Assembly (NCBI GenBank): GCA_019115145.1
Contig: DXED01000039.1
Span: 1 to 64,000 of the forward strand
Direction: 5' to 3'
Length of the DNA: 64,000 bases
DNA from: Claveliimonas intestinigallinarum
GTDB taxonomy: Bacteria > Bacillota > Clostridia > Lachnospirales > Lachnospiraceae
Below the pieces are notes generated by a model. That model saw only the letters and a list, made by a program, of their open reading frames with translations. It made no database searches and had not been told where the DNA came from. Position numbers and translations under genes: made by a program. Shown one piece after another: positions 51,571-60,316 of this stretch (its first letter is position 1; each line of letters starts with the position of its first letter).

Positions 51571-52863
51571 ATGACGATTTTAATTAAAAACGGACATGTG
51601 CTTGATCCCGGGACAGGGCTGGATGATATATGTGACGTGCTGATCGACGGGGATCGGATCACAGAGGTGGAAAAGAACATTGAGACAGAGAGCGACCGGG
51701 TCATCGACGCCGGCGGATGCTGGGTGATGCCGGGCTTTACCGATCTCCACGTGCACTTCCGGGATCCCGGACTGGAGTACAAGGAGACACTGGCAACAGG
51801 CGGCCGCGCGGCTGTCCGGGGAGGCGTCACAACAGTGTGCGCCATGCCCAACACAAAGCCGGTCATTGACAACGGCGTGAAGGTGCGGGAGGTCATGGAG
51901 AGGGCCAAGAGAGAGTCCCTCACCAACGTGATCCAGCTGGGGGCCGTGACGAGAGGACAGAAGGGCGAGGAGCTGGCTGACATTAACGGTATGGCGGAGA
52001 ACGGCTGCCATGCCATCAGCGAGGACGGGAAATCCGTCATGAACGCTTCTCTCTACAGAAAGGGCATGAAGGCGGCCAAAAAGGAAGGCATCGCCGTGTT
52101 CGCCCACTGCGAGGACATTACCATGGTGGAGGGCGGTGTCATGAACGCAGATGAGAAGGCCAGGGAGCTGGGGCTTCCGGGCATCACCAACGCGGTGGAG
52201 GATGTGATCGTGGCCAGGGATATCCTGCTGGCCAAGGAGACCGGTGTGCAGCTCCACCTGTGCCACTGCTCCACAGCGGACAGCGTGAAGATGCTGGCGC
52301 TGGCAAAGGAGGAGGGGCTTCCCGTGACCGGGGAAGTGTGCCCCCACCATTTCATCCTCTCCACAGACGACATCAGGGAGGACGACGGCAACTTTAAGAT
52401 GAACCCGCCCCTTCGTAGCAGGGAGGATGTGGAGGCCTTAAGAGAGGCCCTGAAAAATGACGTGGTGGACGTCATTGCCACAGACCATGCGCCCCACGCA
52501 GAGGCGGAGAAGAACCGCTCCATGAAGCTGGCGGCCTTCGGCATCGTGGGCCTGGAGACCTCCGCGGCCCTGACTTACACAGAGCTGGTGGAAAAAGGCG
52601 TTCTCACCCCCATGCAGATGGCGGAGAAGATGAGCTATAATCCGGCACGGATTCTGGGGCTTTCGGACAAGGGCTCTGTGAGCGCAGGCAAGATCGCGGA
52701 TGTGGTGATCTTTGACCCGCAGAAGGAGTATGTCATTGACAAGAACACATTTTTATCTAAAGGGAAAAACACGCCCTTCCACGGCAGGAAGGTGAGAGGC
52801 GAAGTGCGCTGCACCATCGTGGGCGGACGGATCGTATACGAAGGAGGAAAGACAATTGATTAA
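51571..52863 (+). CDS. pyrC: Dihydroorotase
   Basis: 430 residues, class I amidohydrolase. Metal ligands in LHVHFRDPGLEYKE, the bridging region, AHCEDITM, HLCHCSTADS and IATDHAPHAEAEK. It closes carbamoyl-aspartate to dihydroorotate in pyrimidine synthesis. First gene of a pyrC-pyrF-pyrK-pyrD run. I see no PyrR-type attenuator in the 70 bases upstream, only the previous gene's terminator and a TATGAT at 51515. Confidence 0.95.
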   Translation: MTILIKNGHVLDPGTGLDDICDVLIDGDRITEVEKNIETESDRVIDAGGCWVMPGFTDLHVHFRDPGLEYKETLATGGRAAVRGGVTTVCAMPNTKPVIDNGVKVREVMERAKRESLTNVIQLGAVTRGQKGEELADINGMAENGCHAISEDGKSVMNASLYRKGMKAAKKEGIAVFAHCEDITMVEGGVMNADEKARELGLPGITNAVEDVIVARDILLAKETGVQLHLCHCSTADSVKMLALAKEEGLPVTGEVCPHHFILSTDDIREDDGNFKMNPPLRSREDVEALREALKNDVVDVIATDHAPHAEAEKNRSMKLAAFGIVGLETSAALTYTELVEKGVLTPMQMAEKMSYNPARILGLSDKGSVSAGKIADVVIFDPQKEYVIDKNTFLSKGKNTPFHGRKVRGEVRCTIVGGRIVYEGGKTID

Positions 52864-53782
52864 TCAGTTAGTAAGCAATATCAAAAAGACAGGGGCTCCC
52901 ATTGTGGTGGGACTGGATCCCATGCTCAGCTATATCCCGGAGCAGGTGCAGAAGAAGGCTTTTGCCGAGTTCGGAGAGACGCTGGAGGGAGCCGCGGAGG
53001 CTATCTGGCAGTTCAACAAAGAGATCGTGGACAAGACATACGACCTGATCCCGGCTGTGAAGCCCCAGATTGCCATGTACGAGCAGTTCGGCATCCCGGG
53101 ACTTACAGCCTTCAAGAAGACGGTGGACTACTGCAAGGAAAAGGGGCTGGTTGTGATCGGCGATATCAAGAGAGGGGACATCGGGTCCACCTCCGCCGCC
53201 TACGCTACAGGGCACATCGGGAAGGTGCAGGTGGGCGGCAACACCTTTGCTCCCTTTGACGAGGATTTTGTGACGGTCAATCCCTATCTTGGCTCTGACG
53301 GCGTGAAGCCGTTTATCGATGTGTGCAAGAAAGAGCAGAAGGGCCTCTTCATTCTTGTAAAGACATCCAACCCCTCCAGCGGGGAGTTCCAGGATCAGCT
53401 CATCGACGGGCGTCCGCTCTACGAGCTGGTGGGCGAGAAGGTTAATGAGTGGGGCCAGGAGTGCATGGGCTGCTCCTACAGCTATGTGGGCGCAGTTGTG
53501 GGCGCTACCTATCCGGAGATGGGCAAGGTGCTGCGCAAGATCATGCCCAAGGCCTACATCCTTGTGCCAGGCTACGGCGCCCAGGGCGGCCAGGGAAAAG
53601 ACCTGGTGCACTTCTTCAACGAGGACGGGCTTGGAGCCATCGTCAACTCCTCCAGAGGCATCATTGCCGCCTACAAGCAGGAAAAATACGCTTCCTTTGG
53701 AGCGGAGGCCTTCGGCGACGCCTCCAGGGCAGCGGTGGAGGACATGATCGCTGACATCAGAGGCGCACTGGAGAACCGGTAA
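52856..53782 (+). CDS. pyrF: Orotidine 5'-phosphate decarboxylase (type 2)
   Basis: 308 residues from a TTG start at 52856, supported by GAAGGAGG upstream and by overlap of 8 bases with pyrC. The longer type 2 form with VVGLDPMLSYIP, the catalytic GDIKRGDIGSTSAAYA and PGYGAQGGQGKDL. Converts OMP to UMP. Confidence 0.95.
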   Translation: MINQLVSNIKKTGAPIVVGLDPMLSYIPEQVQKKAFAEFGETLEGAAEAIWQFNKEIVDKTYDLIPAVKPQIAMYEQFGIPGLTAFKKTVDYCKEKGLVVIGDIKRGDIGSTSAAYATGHIGKVQVGGNTFAPFDEDFVTVNPYLGSDGVKPFIDVCKKEQKGLFILVKTSNPSSGEFQDQLIDGRPLYELVGEKVNEWGQECMGCSYSYVGAVVGATYPEMGKVLRKIMPKAYILVPGYGAQGGQGKDLVHFFNEDGLGAIVNSSRGIIAAYKQEKYASFGAEAFGDASRAAVEDMIADIRGALENR

Positions 53783-53846
53783 GCAGAGTCGGCGCAGGTA
53801 TCCGCCGGAAGGGCGGATACAGCAGAAAAACAGGAGAAGGAAAAAG

Positions 53847-54629
53847 ATGACAAGGAAGAAAGAACAGGTACAGATCATCTCCCAGGAGCAGCTTGCGGAG
53901 GGGATCTTCAGCATGTGGATACAAACGGAGGCGGCGAAGGCAGCAAAGCCCGGGCAGTTTATATCCATGTATACAAATGACGGGACAAAGCTGCTGCCCC
54001 GACCCATCAGCATCTGCGAGATCGACAGAGAAGGCGGCGCGCTGCGGGTGGTGTACCGGGTGACAGGAGAACATACCGGGACAGAGCAGTTTTCCCGGAT
54101 GAAGGCAGGGGATAACCTCTTCATTGTTGGCCCCCTTGGAAACGGCTTCCCGCTGGAAAGGGCAAAAGGGAAAAAGGCCTTCCTCATGGGCGGCGGCATC
54201 GGCGTGCCTCCCATCCTGGAGCTGGCAAAGGAGCTGGACTGTGGGAAAAAGCAGATCATTGCCGGGTACAGGGACGCGCAGACCTTCCTGCGGGAGGAAT
54301 TTGAAAAGAGCGGAGAGCTCTACATCTCCACAGAGGACGGAAGCGAGGGCGTGAAGGGAAACGTGCTGGACGCGGTGCGGGAGCTCGGCCTGGAGGCGGA
54401 TATCATCTACGCCTGCGGCCCTACACCCATGCTCCGGGCGATCAAGCAGTACGCGCAGGAAAGGGGAACCGAGTGTTACATTTCCCTGGAGGAGAGGATG
54501 GCCTGCGGCATCGGCGCCTGTCTCGGGTGCGTGTGCCAGACAAAGGAGAAGGACGCCCACAGTAATGTGAACAATAAAAGGATCTGCAAGGACGGACCGG
54601 TCTTTTTAGCGACGGAGGTGGAGATCTGA
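53847..54629 (+). CDS. pyrK: Dihydroorotate dehydrogenase electron-transfer subunit
   Basis: 260 residues. Ferredoxin-reductase fold with the FAD motif PRPISICEID, GGGIGVPPILELAKEL for NAD, YACGPTPML and a [2Fe-2S] site in CGIGACLGCVC plus a later Cys in ICKDGPVF. It passes electrons from PyrD flavin to NAD. Its stop overlaps the pyrD start (TGATG). Confidence 0.95.
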   Translation: MTRKKEQVQIISQEQLAEGIFSMWIQTEAAKAAKPGQFISMYTNDGTKLLPRPISICEIDREGGALRVVYRVTGEHTGTEQFSRMKAGDNLFIVGPLGNGFPLERAKGKKAFLMGGGIGVPPILELAKELDCGKKQIIAGYRDAQTFLREEFEKSGELYISTEDGSEGVKGNVLDAVRELGLEADIIYACGPTPMLRAIKQYAQERGTECYISLEERMACGIGACLGCVCQTKEKDAHSNVNNKRICKDGPVFLATEVEI

Positions 54630-55531
54630 TGGACATGAGAGTAAATATAGCGGGTGTAGAGTGGAAGAACCCGGTGACCGTGGCTTCCGGCACCTTTGGT
54701 TCCGGTGAAGAGTTTTCAGAATTCGTGGATCTGAACCGTCTGGGAGCTGTGACCACAAAGGGCGTGGCAAACGTGCCCTGGAGCGGCAACCCGACGCCCC
54801 GTGTGGCGGAAGTGTACGGCGGTATGATGAACGCCATCGGCCTGCAGAACCCGGGGATTGAGCTGTTCTGCCAGAGGGATATCCCCTATCTGAAGCAGTT
54901 TGATACAAAGATCATCGTGAATGTGTGCGGCCACGCGCCGGAGGAGTACCTGGCAGTGGTGGAGCGGCTTCAGGACGAGCCCATCGACATGATGGAGATC
55001 AACATCTCCTGCCCCAATGTGAACGCGGGATTTCTGGCCTTCGGGCAGGATGCGGGACATGTGGAGGAGCTGACAGCGCAGATCAAAAAGATCGCAAAGC
55101 AGCCGGTGATCATGAAGCTGACTCCCAATGTGACGGATATCACAGAGATTGCGAAGGCGGCGGAGGCGGGCGGCGCGGATGCCATCTCTCTTATCAACAC
55201 ACTGACCGGTATGAAGATCGACATCAACCGCAGGACATTCGCCCTGGCCAATAAGACCGGCGGCGTGTCCGGCCCGGCAGTCCACCCCATTGCCGTGCGC
55301 ATGGTGTACCAGGCGGCCCAGGCAGTCCGCATCCCCATCATCGGTATGGGAGGCATTGCCACGGCGGAGGATGCCATCGAGATGATCCTGGCCGGGGCCA
55401 GCGCCGTGTCGGTGGGGACAGCCAACTTCCACGACCCGGCCGTGACCTTGAAGGTCATTGACGGCATCGGGAAGTATATGGAGAAGTATGGCTTTGAGAC
55501 CGTGAAGGACATGGTGGGAGCTGTGAGATAG
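54629..55531 (+). CDS. pyrD: Dihydroorotate dehydrogenase, class 1B catalytic subunit
   Basis: 300 residues, FMN barrel. VASGTFGSGEEF, GAVTTKGV, the catalytic Cys in EINISCPNVNAG, and GMGGIATAEDAIE. The cysteine base and adjacency to pyrK define the NAD-linked 1B type. The C-terminus (VKDMVGAVR) is complete. Confidence 0.95.
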   Translation: MDMRVNIAGVEWKNPVTVASGTFGSGEEFSEFVDLNRLGAVTTKGVANVPWSGNPTPRVAEVYGGMMNAIGLQNPGIELFCQRDIPYLKQFDTKIIVNVCGHAPEEYLAVVERLQDEPIDMMEINISCPNVNAGFLAFGQDAGHVEELTAQIKKIAKQPVIMKLTPNVTDITEIAKAAEAGGADAISLINTLTGMKIDINRRTFALANKTGGVSGPAVHPIAVRMVYQAAQAVRIPIIGMGGIATAEDAIEMILAGASAVSVGTANFHDPAVTLKVIDGIGKYMEKYGFETVKDMVGAVR

Positions 55532-55654
55532 AAGGCAGTCGGCGAGGCGGCCCGGCAGATGGTAAAGGTGATCCTGGAAAAATATATTCCTGTATTCGCA
55601 GAGCTGCGGGAGAGGATAGAGAAGGATTACGGGGAGCTTGTTTCGGACCTCTGA
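55532..55654 (+). pseudogene. Short open stretch in frame after the pyrD stop
   Basis: Immediately after the pyrD TAG, the same frame stays open for about 40 codons (KAVGEAARQMVKVILEK, then YIPVFAELRERIEK, then DYGELVSDL) to a TGA at 55652-55654. An ATG sits at 55559 but without a good ribosome binding site. The helical, charged text looks coding. It may be the remnant of a lost C-terminal domain or gene, or chance. I do not recognise it. Confidence 0.35.
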
Positions 55655-55693
55655 GAATATGTGCAGTGCAGAGCAAGCGCGGTGTAAAAAATA

Positions 55694-55748
55694 AAAACAG
55701 TTCCGTAATATGCGTATGATCGGGAGAGCATATTGCGGAGCTGTTTTT
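55694..55748 (+). terminator. Terminator of the pyrCFKD operon
   Basis: AAAACAGTTCCGTAATATGC (55694-55713) pairs, with two G-U pairs, with the strand from GCATATTGCGG (55728) to CTGTTTTT (55748). A long stem with a T-tract. Confidence 0.85.
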
Positions 55749-55788
55749 GTTTGAGAAACAGGATAGAGATATTGCCCCAACAGACCGA

Positions 55789-55817
55789 TTGAAAATACAT
55801 CCCACCTATGTTAAAAT
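55789..55817 (+). promoter_or_regulatory. Promoter for pyrE
   Basis: TTGAAA, 17-base spacer, TAAAAT at 55812-55817. Confidence 0.7.
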
Positions 55818-55870
55818 TGAAAAGAAAAATTCATGTTAAATACTCACAGATCACAGGAGGCTTTATAGAT

Positions 55871-56551
55871 ATGGAAGGATACAAGCAGGAATTTATCCGT
55901 TTTATGGTGGACAGCGATGTGCTGAAATTTGGAGATTTTACTTTGAAGAGCGGGAGAAAATCTCCCTTTTTCATGAACGCCGGCGCTTACGTGACAGGCT
56001 CTCAGTTAAAGAAGCTGGGAGAGTACTACGCAAAGGCTATACACGACAGGTACGGGGATGATTTTGACGTTCTCTTCGGGCCTGCCTACAAGGGAATCCC
56101 CCTGGCAGTGGTGACAGCCATCGCCTACAGTGAGCTCTACGGAAAAGAGATCCGCTACTGCTCAGACCGCAAGGAGGAGAAGGACCACGGCGCGGACAAG
56201 GGAAGCTTCCTCGGCAGCAGTCTGAGGGACGGCGACCGGGTTATCATGATCGAGGATGTGACTACTTCCGGGAAATCCATGGAGGAGACTGTGCCCAAGG
56301 TGAGAGGCGCGGCGGATGTGACCATTGTGGGCCTCATGGTGTCCCTGGACCGGATGGAGGTCGGAAAGGGTGGCGTGAAGAAGGCCCTGGACGAGGTGAA
56401 GGAGCTGTACGGGTTTGACACAGCGGCCATCGTCACCATGGCAGAGGTGGTGGAGTGCCTCTACAATAAAGAATGTGATGGAAAGGTTGTCATCGACGAT
56501 ACATTAAAGGCGGCTATCGACGCATACTATGAACAGTACGGAGCAAAATAG
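55871..56551 (+). CDS. pyrE: Orotate phosphoribosyltransferase
   Basis: 226 residues from ATG 55871, ten bases after AGGAGG; the longer frame from 55808 overlaps the promoter. LKSGRKSPFFMNAG, LFGPAYKGIPLA and the PRPP motif VIMIEDVTTSGKS. Joins orotate to PRPP. Separated from the other pyr genes by a terminator and its own promoter. Confidence 0.95.
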   Translation: MEGYKQEFIRFMVDSDVLKFGDFTLKSGRKSPFFMNAGAYVTGSQLKKLGEYYAKAIHDRYGDDFDVLFGPAYKGIPLAVVTAIAYSELYGKEIRYCSDRKEEKDHGADKGSFLGSSLRDGDRVIMIEDVTTSGKSMEETVPKVRGAADVTIVGLMVSLDRMEVGKGGVKKALDEVKELYGFDTAAIVTMAEVVECLYNKECDGKVVIDDTLKAAIDAYYEQYGAK

Positions 56552-56563
56552 GAGGAAGTTGCT

Positions 56564-56716
56564 ATGAATGAGAAAGCATACAGATCTATGGCGTTTGCGG
56601 GAACCGGAAATATAGCTATCGGCATTGTGATGATCGTGGTGGGCACAGTGGCAGGCATCCTGGCCATCATAAGCGGGGCCAGACTCCTGAAGGAGAAAAA
56701 TGGCCTGATGTTTTAG
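56564..56716 (+). CDS. Small single-span membrane protein, 50 residues
   Basis: ATG 56564 is preceded by AGGAGG at 56551-56556, directly after pyrE. Translation gives a soluble start (MNEKAYRSMAFAGTGN), one glycine-rich hydrophobic helix (IAIGIVMIVVGTVAGILAII) and a short basic tail ending GLMF. It ends at the TAG 56714-56716. It is too short for most gene callers, but the ribosome binding site, spacing and clear membrane helix support it. I believe similar short proteins occur near pyrE in relatives, but cannot verify this. Confidence 0.7.
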   Translation: MNEKAYRSMAFAGTGNIAIGIVMIVVGTVAGILAIISGARLLKEKNGLMF

Positions 56717-56764
56717 AGAAAGCAGTCTGCGCGGCGGACTGAACGGAGGAGTAGAAGACAGATT

Positions 56765-57244
56765 TTGAGTTATAAAAAAGGCAGGGGAATACGTATACTG
56801 GGGAAGATCCTCTTTATCCTGTATATGGCATTTATCGTGTATTTTCTGCTGTTTTCTGATCTGTACGGGCGAACTGGCCCGGCCAGCGAGTACCACTACA
56901 ATCTGGTCCTGTTCCGGGAGATCAGGAGGTTCTGGACGTACAGGCATCAGCTTGGCACCTATGCCGTGTTTTCCAATCTCTTTGGAAATGTGCTGATCTT
57001 TATGCCTTTTGGGTTTTTCCTGCCTATGGCGAGCCGGTACAGGAGCTTTGCCGCAGCCGTGCTGTACAGCTTTTCGCTGAGCCTGATGGTGGAGACCTTT
57101 CAGCTCTTGACGAAGGTGGGCAGCTTTGACGTGGACGACCTGCTCCTGAACACCATAGGAGGAGCGGCAGGATACATCATATTTATCATATGCGCAGCGA
57201 TAAGGAGACACCATGCTTCTAAGAAGAATAAGAGAAGCCATTGA
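56765..57244 (+). CDS. VanZ-like membrane protein
   Basis: 159 residues from a TTG at 56765; the ribosome binding site GGAGGAG is 14 bases away, so the start is uncertain. Four membrane segments. The VanZ core is present: YHYNLVLFREIRRF, NLFGNVLIFMPFGFFLP, ETFQLL and DVDDLLLNTIGGAAGY. VanZ proteins can lower teicoplanin susceptibility, but chromosomal members have no proven role. The next gene overlaps its end. Confidence 0.85.
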   Translation: MSYKKGRGIRILGKILFILYMAFIVYFLLFSDLYGRTGPASEYHYNLVLFREIRRFWTYRHQLGTYAVFSNLFGNVLIFMPFGFFLPMASRYRSFAAAVLYSFSLSLMVETFQLLTKVGSFDVDDLLLNTIGGAAGYIIFIICAAIRRHHASKKNKRSH

Positions 57245-57611
57245 GGAGATGGCGGAGGGAAGAAAAAAGAAAAAAATTGAAAAAGAAAAGATGAAAAGGC
57301 GCAGCCGGAAATACGGACAGGCGCAGCTGAAGCACTCCAGAAGGGGAATAAGAGCCACTTTCCTGGCAGTGTGCTGCCTGTTCCTTCTGGTGCTGGCTTT
57401 TTCTGCATCATACATAACCAGAGGAGATGTGGGGCTCCTGATCGGCGTCGTAGGTCTCTTTGCCCTTGTCCTGGCCATCGTCGGTCTGAAGGACGCTGTC
57501 CAGGGCTTTAAGGAGCGGGAGAAGAACTACGTGACCTGCAAGGTGGGCGCGGCGTTGAACGGCCTTCTTCTTCTCGGGCTGATCGCAATATTTTTAAGGG
57601 GGCTGTTTTAG
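57213..57611 (+). CDS. Small membrane protein (DUF6142-like)
   Basis: 132 residues, AAGGAGA upstream. A very basic N-terminus (EGRKKKKIEKEKMKRRSRK), then three hydrophobic helices (FLAVCCLFLLVLAF, GLLIGVVGLFALVLAIVGL and GLLLLGLIAIFL). It starts inside the VanZ-like gene in another frame and abuts the aminopeptidase gene. I associate it with DUF6142, at moderate certainty. Function unknown. Confidence 0.75.
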   Translation: MLLRRIREAIEEMAEGRKKKKIEKEKMKRRSRKYGQAQLKHSRRGIRATFLAVCCLFLLVLAFSASYITRGDVGLLIGVVGLFALVLAIVGLKDAVQGFKEREKNYVTCKVGAALNGLLLLGLIAIFLRGLF

Positions 57612-59669
57612 ATGGCAGAGCTGACAGAAGAAAGATATGAACTTGCAATAGAAAGAATTTCGCAGATCCCGGATGAGAGGGCGGCAGGAGAGAGGTTCCG
57701 GCCCTGGTTCCGGCGCACTGCGGAATTTATTCTTTTATTGGACAGATTTTACCGATGCGTCCGGTCCGGGGAATACCGGAGATCCTCTCTGGAGGAGCTG
57801 AAGGAGTGGAATAGGCGGCTGTACGAGGACATTTTGCCGGAAAATTACGGGACCAGCTTTGGAAATCCAGCCTGGGCAGTGGACCAGCTGGGGGAGGAGT
57901 ACGGCCAGATATTAAGCTTTCTCTACGCTGAGATACGAGGCGGCATCCCCTACGCGGCGGAGGAGAAGACGGAGTATCTGGATATTCTGTACGAGCTCTT
58001 CATTGAGATTTACAACTGCTTTGAGGAGGAAGAGGAGCCGTCGGTGCACACCCTGCGGGACATCATTTACTGGTATGCCAGCGACTACTGCGATGTGTTC
58101 GTGGCGGATCGGATCTTGGACCAGATCGACCCGGAGAAGACATTTGCCCTGGATATCATAGAGGGCAGCGCTCTGTCAGACCCCAGATACCTCTATTTCT
58201 TCGGGGAGTATGTAAGTGAAAATGAGCTGGGGACGGCCGCGTATCTGGCCTCCCTGCCGGAGGAGACCATCCGCAGGATGGCGGACGTGTACACAGAGGG
58301 CTACCGGGTGGGCTTTGTCAACACGGGAAAGGATCTGTCAAAGAAGAGTACAGTCAACATTCGCTACACCCTGGGATTTGAACGGGTGGTGAAAATGGCG
58401 GTGGAGAATTTCGCCCGGATGGGGCTTTCGCCGGTGATCTACAGGGCGGCAGCCAGCGCTCTGACAAAGAGAGGAGCCGGGCGTGTGGGCTACCACGGCG
58501 GCATTCCCAACATGCAGTACGACTATGACCACAGGAATGACCAGGGCCTTTTCTTCAACAAGCGTTTTATGGAGAGAAAGCTGGAGGTTATGCACACCTT
58601 CTATGAGAGAAATAAAAAGCTGGCCCTGGGACTTGCCGGGCCGGCCGTCATGGAGACCTTTGGTGAGAAGCCCTTTGCGCCGGAGCCAAAGCAGGAGGCG
58701 GTGGCGCTGACGGCCAAGCAGGAGGAGCTGATGCTCCTCTACGACAGCCGTTCCTCCCAGATGACCAACCAGTACATCCCGGGGGATGAGAGGAGCTTCA
58801 CCATCATCGCCTGGCCGGTTCCTGAGATTGGGGAGAAGTATCCGGAGATTTTTGACGAGGTGATCCGGATCAATACCCTGGACGCAGAGCTCTACGGAAA
58901 GGTTCAGCAAACGCTCATCAATGCCCTGGACCAGGGAGAGTATGTGCGCATCCTCGGCAGAGGCGGCAACAGGACGGACATGACCGTGCAGCTCTTTCGG
59001 CTTAAGGATCCTGCAAAGGAGACCATCTTTGAAAACTGCGTGGCGGATGTGAACATCCCTGTGGGGGAGGTCTTTACCTCCCCGGTGCTGGAGGGCACCC
59101 GGGGTACGCTCCACGTCAGCCATGTGTACCTGAATGGCCTGCAGTTCAAAGACCTGGAGCTGACCTTTGAGGATGGCATGATTACCGGCTACCGGTGCGG
59201 GAACTTTGCGGACGAGGAGGAGGGGAAGAAGTATATCTATGACAACATCCTTTTCCGGCACGAGACTCTGCCCCTGGGAGAGTTTGCCATCGGAACCAAC
59301 ACCACAGCCTATGTGACGGCCAGAAAATATGGCATCGGGGACAAGATGCCCATTCTCATCGCTGAGAAGACAGGCCCTCACTTTGCGGTGGGCGACACCT
59401 GCTACAGCTGGGCGGAGGATATCAAAGTGTACAACCCGGACGGCAAGGAGATCGTGGCCAGGGACAACTCGGTGTCTGCGCTGCGCAGGGAGGACGTGTC
59501 AAAGGCTTACTTCCACTGTCATACGGACATCACTATACCCTATGAGGAGCTGGGCCGGATCGCGGTGGTGACAGGGGACGGACGGGAGATTTCCCTCATC
59601 GAAAATGGAGAATTTGTGCTTCCCGGCACAGAGATTTTAAATGAACCATTGAAAAATACGAATAAATAA
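57612..59669 (+). CDS. M29-like aminopeptidase with long N-terminal extension
   Basis: 685 residues against about 410 for classical M29 enzymes. Roughly the first 220 residues are an unfamiliar acidic helical region. From about 225 it resembles the M29 family: KKSTVNIRYTLGFERVV, then the metallopeptidase part with IPVGEVFTSP, GEFAIGTNTTAY, EKTGPHFAVGD and HCHTDITIPYEE as likely zinc-ligand regions. It should cleave N-terminal residues from peptides in the cytosol. It abuts the preceding gene with no gap. The catalytic family is likely, the extension's role unknown. Confidence 0.8.
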   Translation: MAELTEERYELAIERISQIPDERAAGERFRPWFRRTAEFILLLDRFYRCVRSGEYRRSSLEELKEWNRRLYEDILPENYGTSFGNPAWAVDQLGEEYGQILSFLYAEIRGGIPYAAEEKTEYLDILYELFIEIYNCFEEEEEPSVHTLRDIIYWYASDYCDVFVADRILDQIDPEKTFALDIIEGSALSDPRYLYFFGEYVSENELGTAAYLASLPEETIRRMADVYTEGYRVGFVNTGKDLSKKSTVNIRYTLGFERVVKMAVENFARMGLSPVIYRAAASALTKRGAGRVGYHGGIPNMQYDYDHRNDQGLFFNKRFMERKLEVMHTFYERNKKLALGLAGPAVMETFGEKPFAPEPKQEAVALTAKQEELMLLYDSRSSQMTNQYIPGDERSFTIIAWPVPEIGEKYPEIFDEVIRINTLDAELYGKVQQTLINALDQGEYVRILGRGGNRTDMTVQLFRLKDPAKETIFENCVADVNIPVGEVFTSPVLEGTRGTLHVSHVYLNGLQFKDLELTFEDGMITGYRCGNFADEEEGKKYIYDNILFRHETLPLGEFAIGTNTTAYVTARKYGIGDKMPILIAEKTGPHFAVGDTCYSWAEDIKVYNPDGKEIVARDNSVSALRREDVSKAYFHCHTDITIPYEELGRIAVVTGDGREISLIENGEFVLPGTEILNEPLKNTNK

Positions 59670-59712
59670 GCTATGATTTATCTGCAAAACTTATAAATAA
59701 GCGGAAATCATA
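59649..59712 (+). promoter_or_regulatory. Promoter and dyad upstream of purE
   Basis: TTGAAA at 59649-59654, 17 bases, TATGAT at 59672-59677; the -35 lies inside the previous gene. TATGATTT (59672-59679) and AAATCATA (59705-59712) form an 8-base inverted repeat covering the -10. ACGAATA at 59658-59664 repeats the heptamer seen at the IMP cyclohydrolase promoter. Confidence 0.6.
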
Positions 59713-59733
59713 CAAGCGGAAAGGATGGAAACT

Positions 59734-60246
59734 ATGCCAAAAGTAGGAATTGTAATGGGCAGTGACTCTGACATGAAGGTCATGAGCAAGGCTGCCGATA
59801 TGCTGGAAAAACTGGGGATCGAGTATGAGATGACGATCATCTCCGCTCACAGGGAGCCGGATGTGTTCTTTGAGTACGCAAAGAGCGCGGAGGAGAAGGA
59901 CTTTAAGGTGATCATCGCGGGAGCAGGCATGGCTGCCCATCTGCCGGGTATGTGCGCCGCCATTTTCCCCATGCCGGTTATCGGCGTGCCCATGTCAGGA
60001 AAGAACCTGGCCGGAGAGGACGCGCTTTTTTCAATCGTACAGATGCCGCCTGGAATTCCGGTCGCCACAGTGGCCATTGACGGCGGCATGAACGCGGCCG
60101 TTCTGGCAGCCAAAATCCTGGCAACCTCCGACGCGGCTCTCCTTGACAGGCTGAAGGCCTACACCCAGGAGATGAAGGAGACTGTGCAGGCGAAGGCGGC
60201 GAAGCTGGACGAGCTGGGATATAAAGAGTATCTCAAGCAGATGTAG
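59734..60246 (+). CDS. purE: N5-carboxyaminoimidazole ribonucleotide mutase
   Basis: 170 residues from ATG 59734, which has AAAGGATGG at proper distance; ATG 59725 is inside that site. Class I PurE: VGIVMGSDSD, ISAHREPD and AGAGMAAHLPGM. It moves the carboxyl group to form CAIR in purine synthesis. Head of purE-purM-purN-purD. Confidence 0.95.
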   Translation: MPKVGIVMGSDSDMKVMSKAADMLEKLGIEYEMTIISAHREPDVFFEYAKSAEEKDFKVIIAGAGMAAHLPGMCAAIFPMPVIGVPMSGKNLAGEDALFSIVQMPPGIPVATVAIDGGMNAAVLAAKILATSDAALLDRLKAYTQEMKETVQAKAAKLDELGYKEYLKQM

Positions 60247-60284
60247 ATACCGGGGATACAGATATCGGGAGAGACAGATACCGG
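60245..60284 (+). repeat. Three imperfect AGATACCGG repeats between purE and purM
   Basis: AGATACCGG at 60245-60253, AGATATCGG at 60260-60268 and AGATACCGG at 60276-60284, period 15-16, in the 70-base purE-purM spacer. Confidence 0.6.
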
Positions 60285-60316
60285 AGTATCATAGAAACGA
60301 TTACAAGGAGAAGAGT

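Larger units (their letters stand above)
55655..55870 (+). promoter_or_regulatory. pyrD-pyrE spacer with terminator and pyrE promoter
   Basis: No gene here. The spacer holds the terminator at 55694-55748 and, after it, TTGAAA at 55789-55794, 17 bases, TAAAAT at 55812-55817. pyrE therefore has its own promoter. Confidence 0.7.

Noticed and set aside
52868..54259. 463-codon - strand frame opposite pyrF and pyrK
   Set aside because: Both + strand genes are well supported, and the antisense product has no motif.
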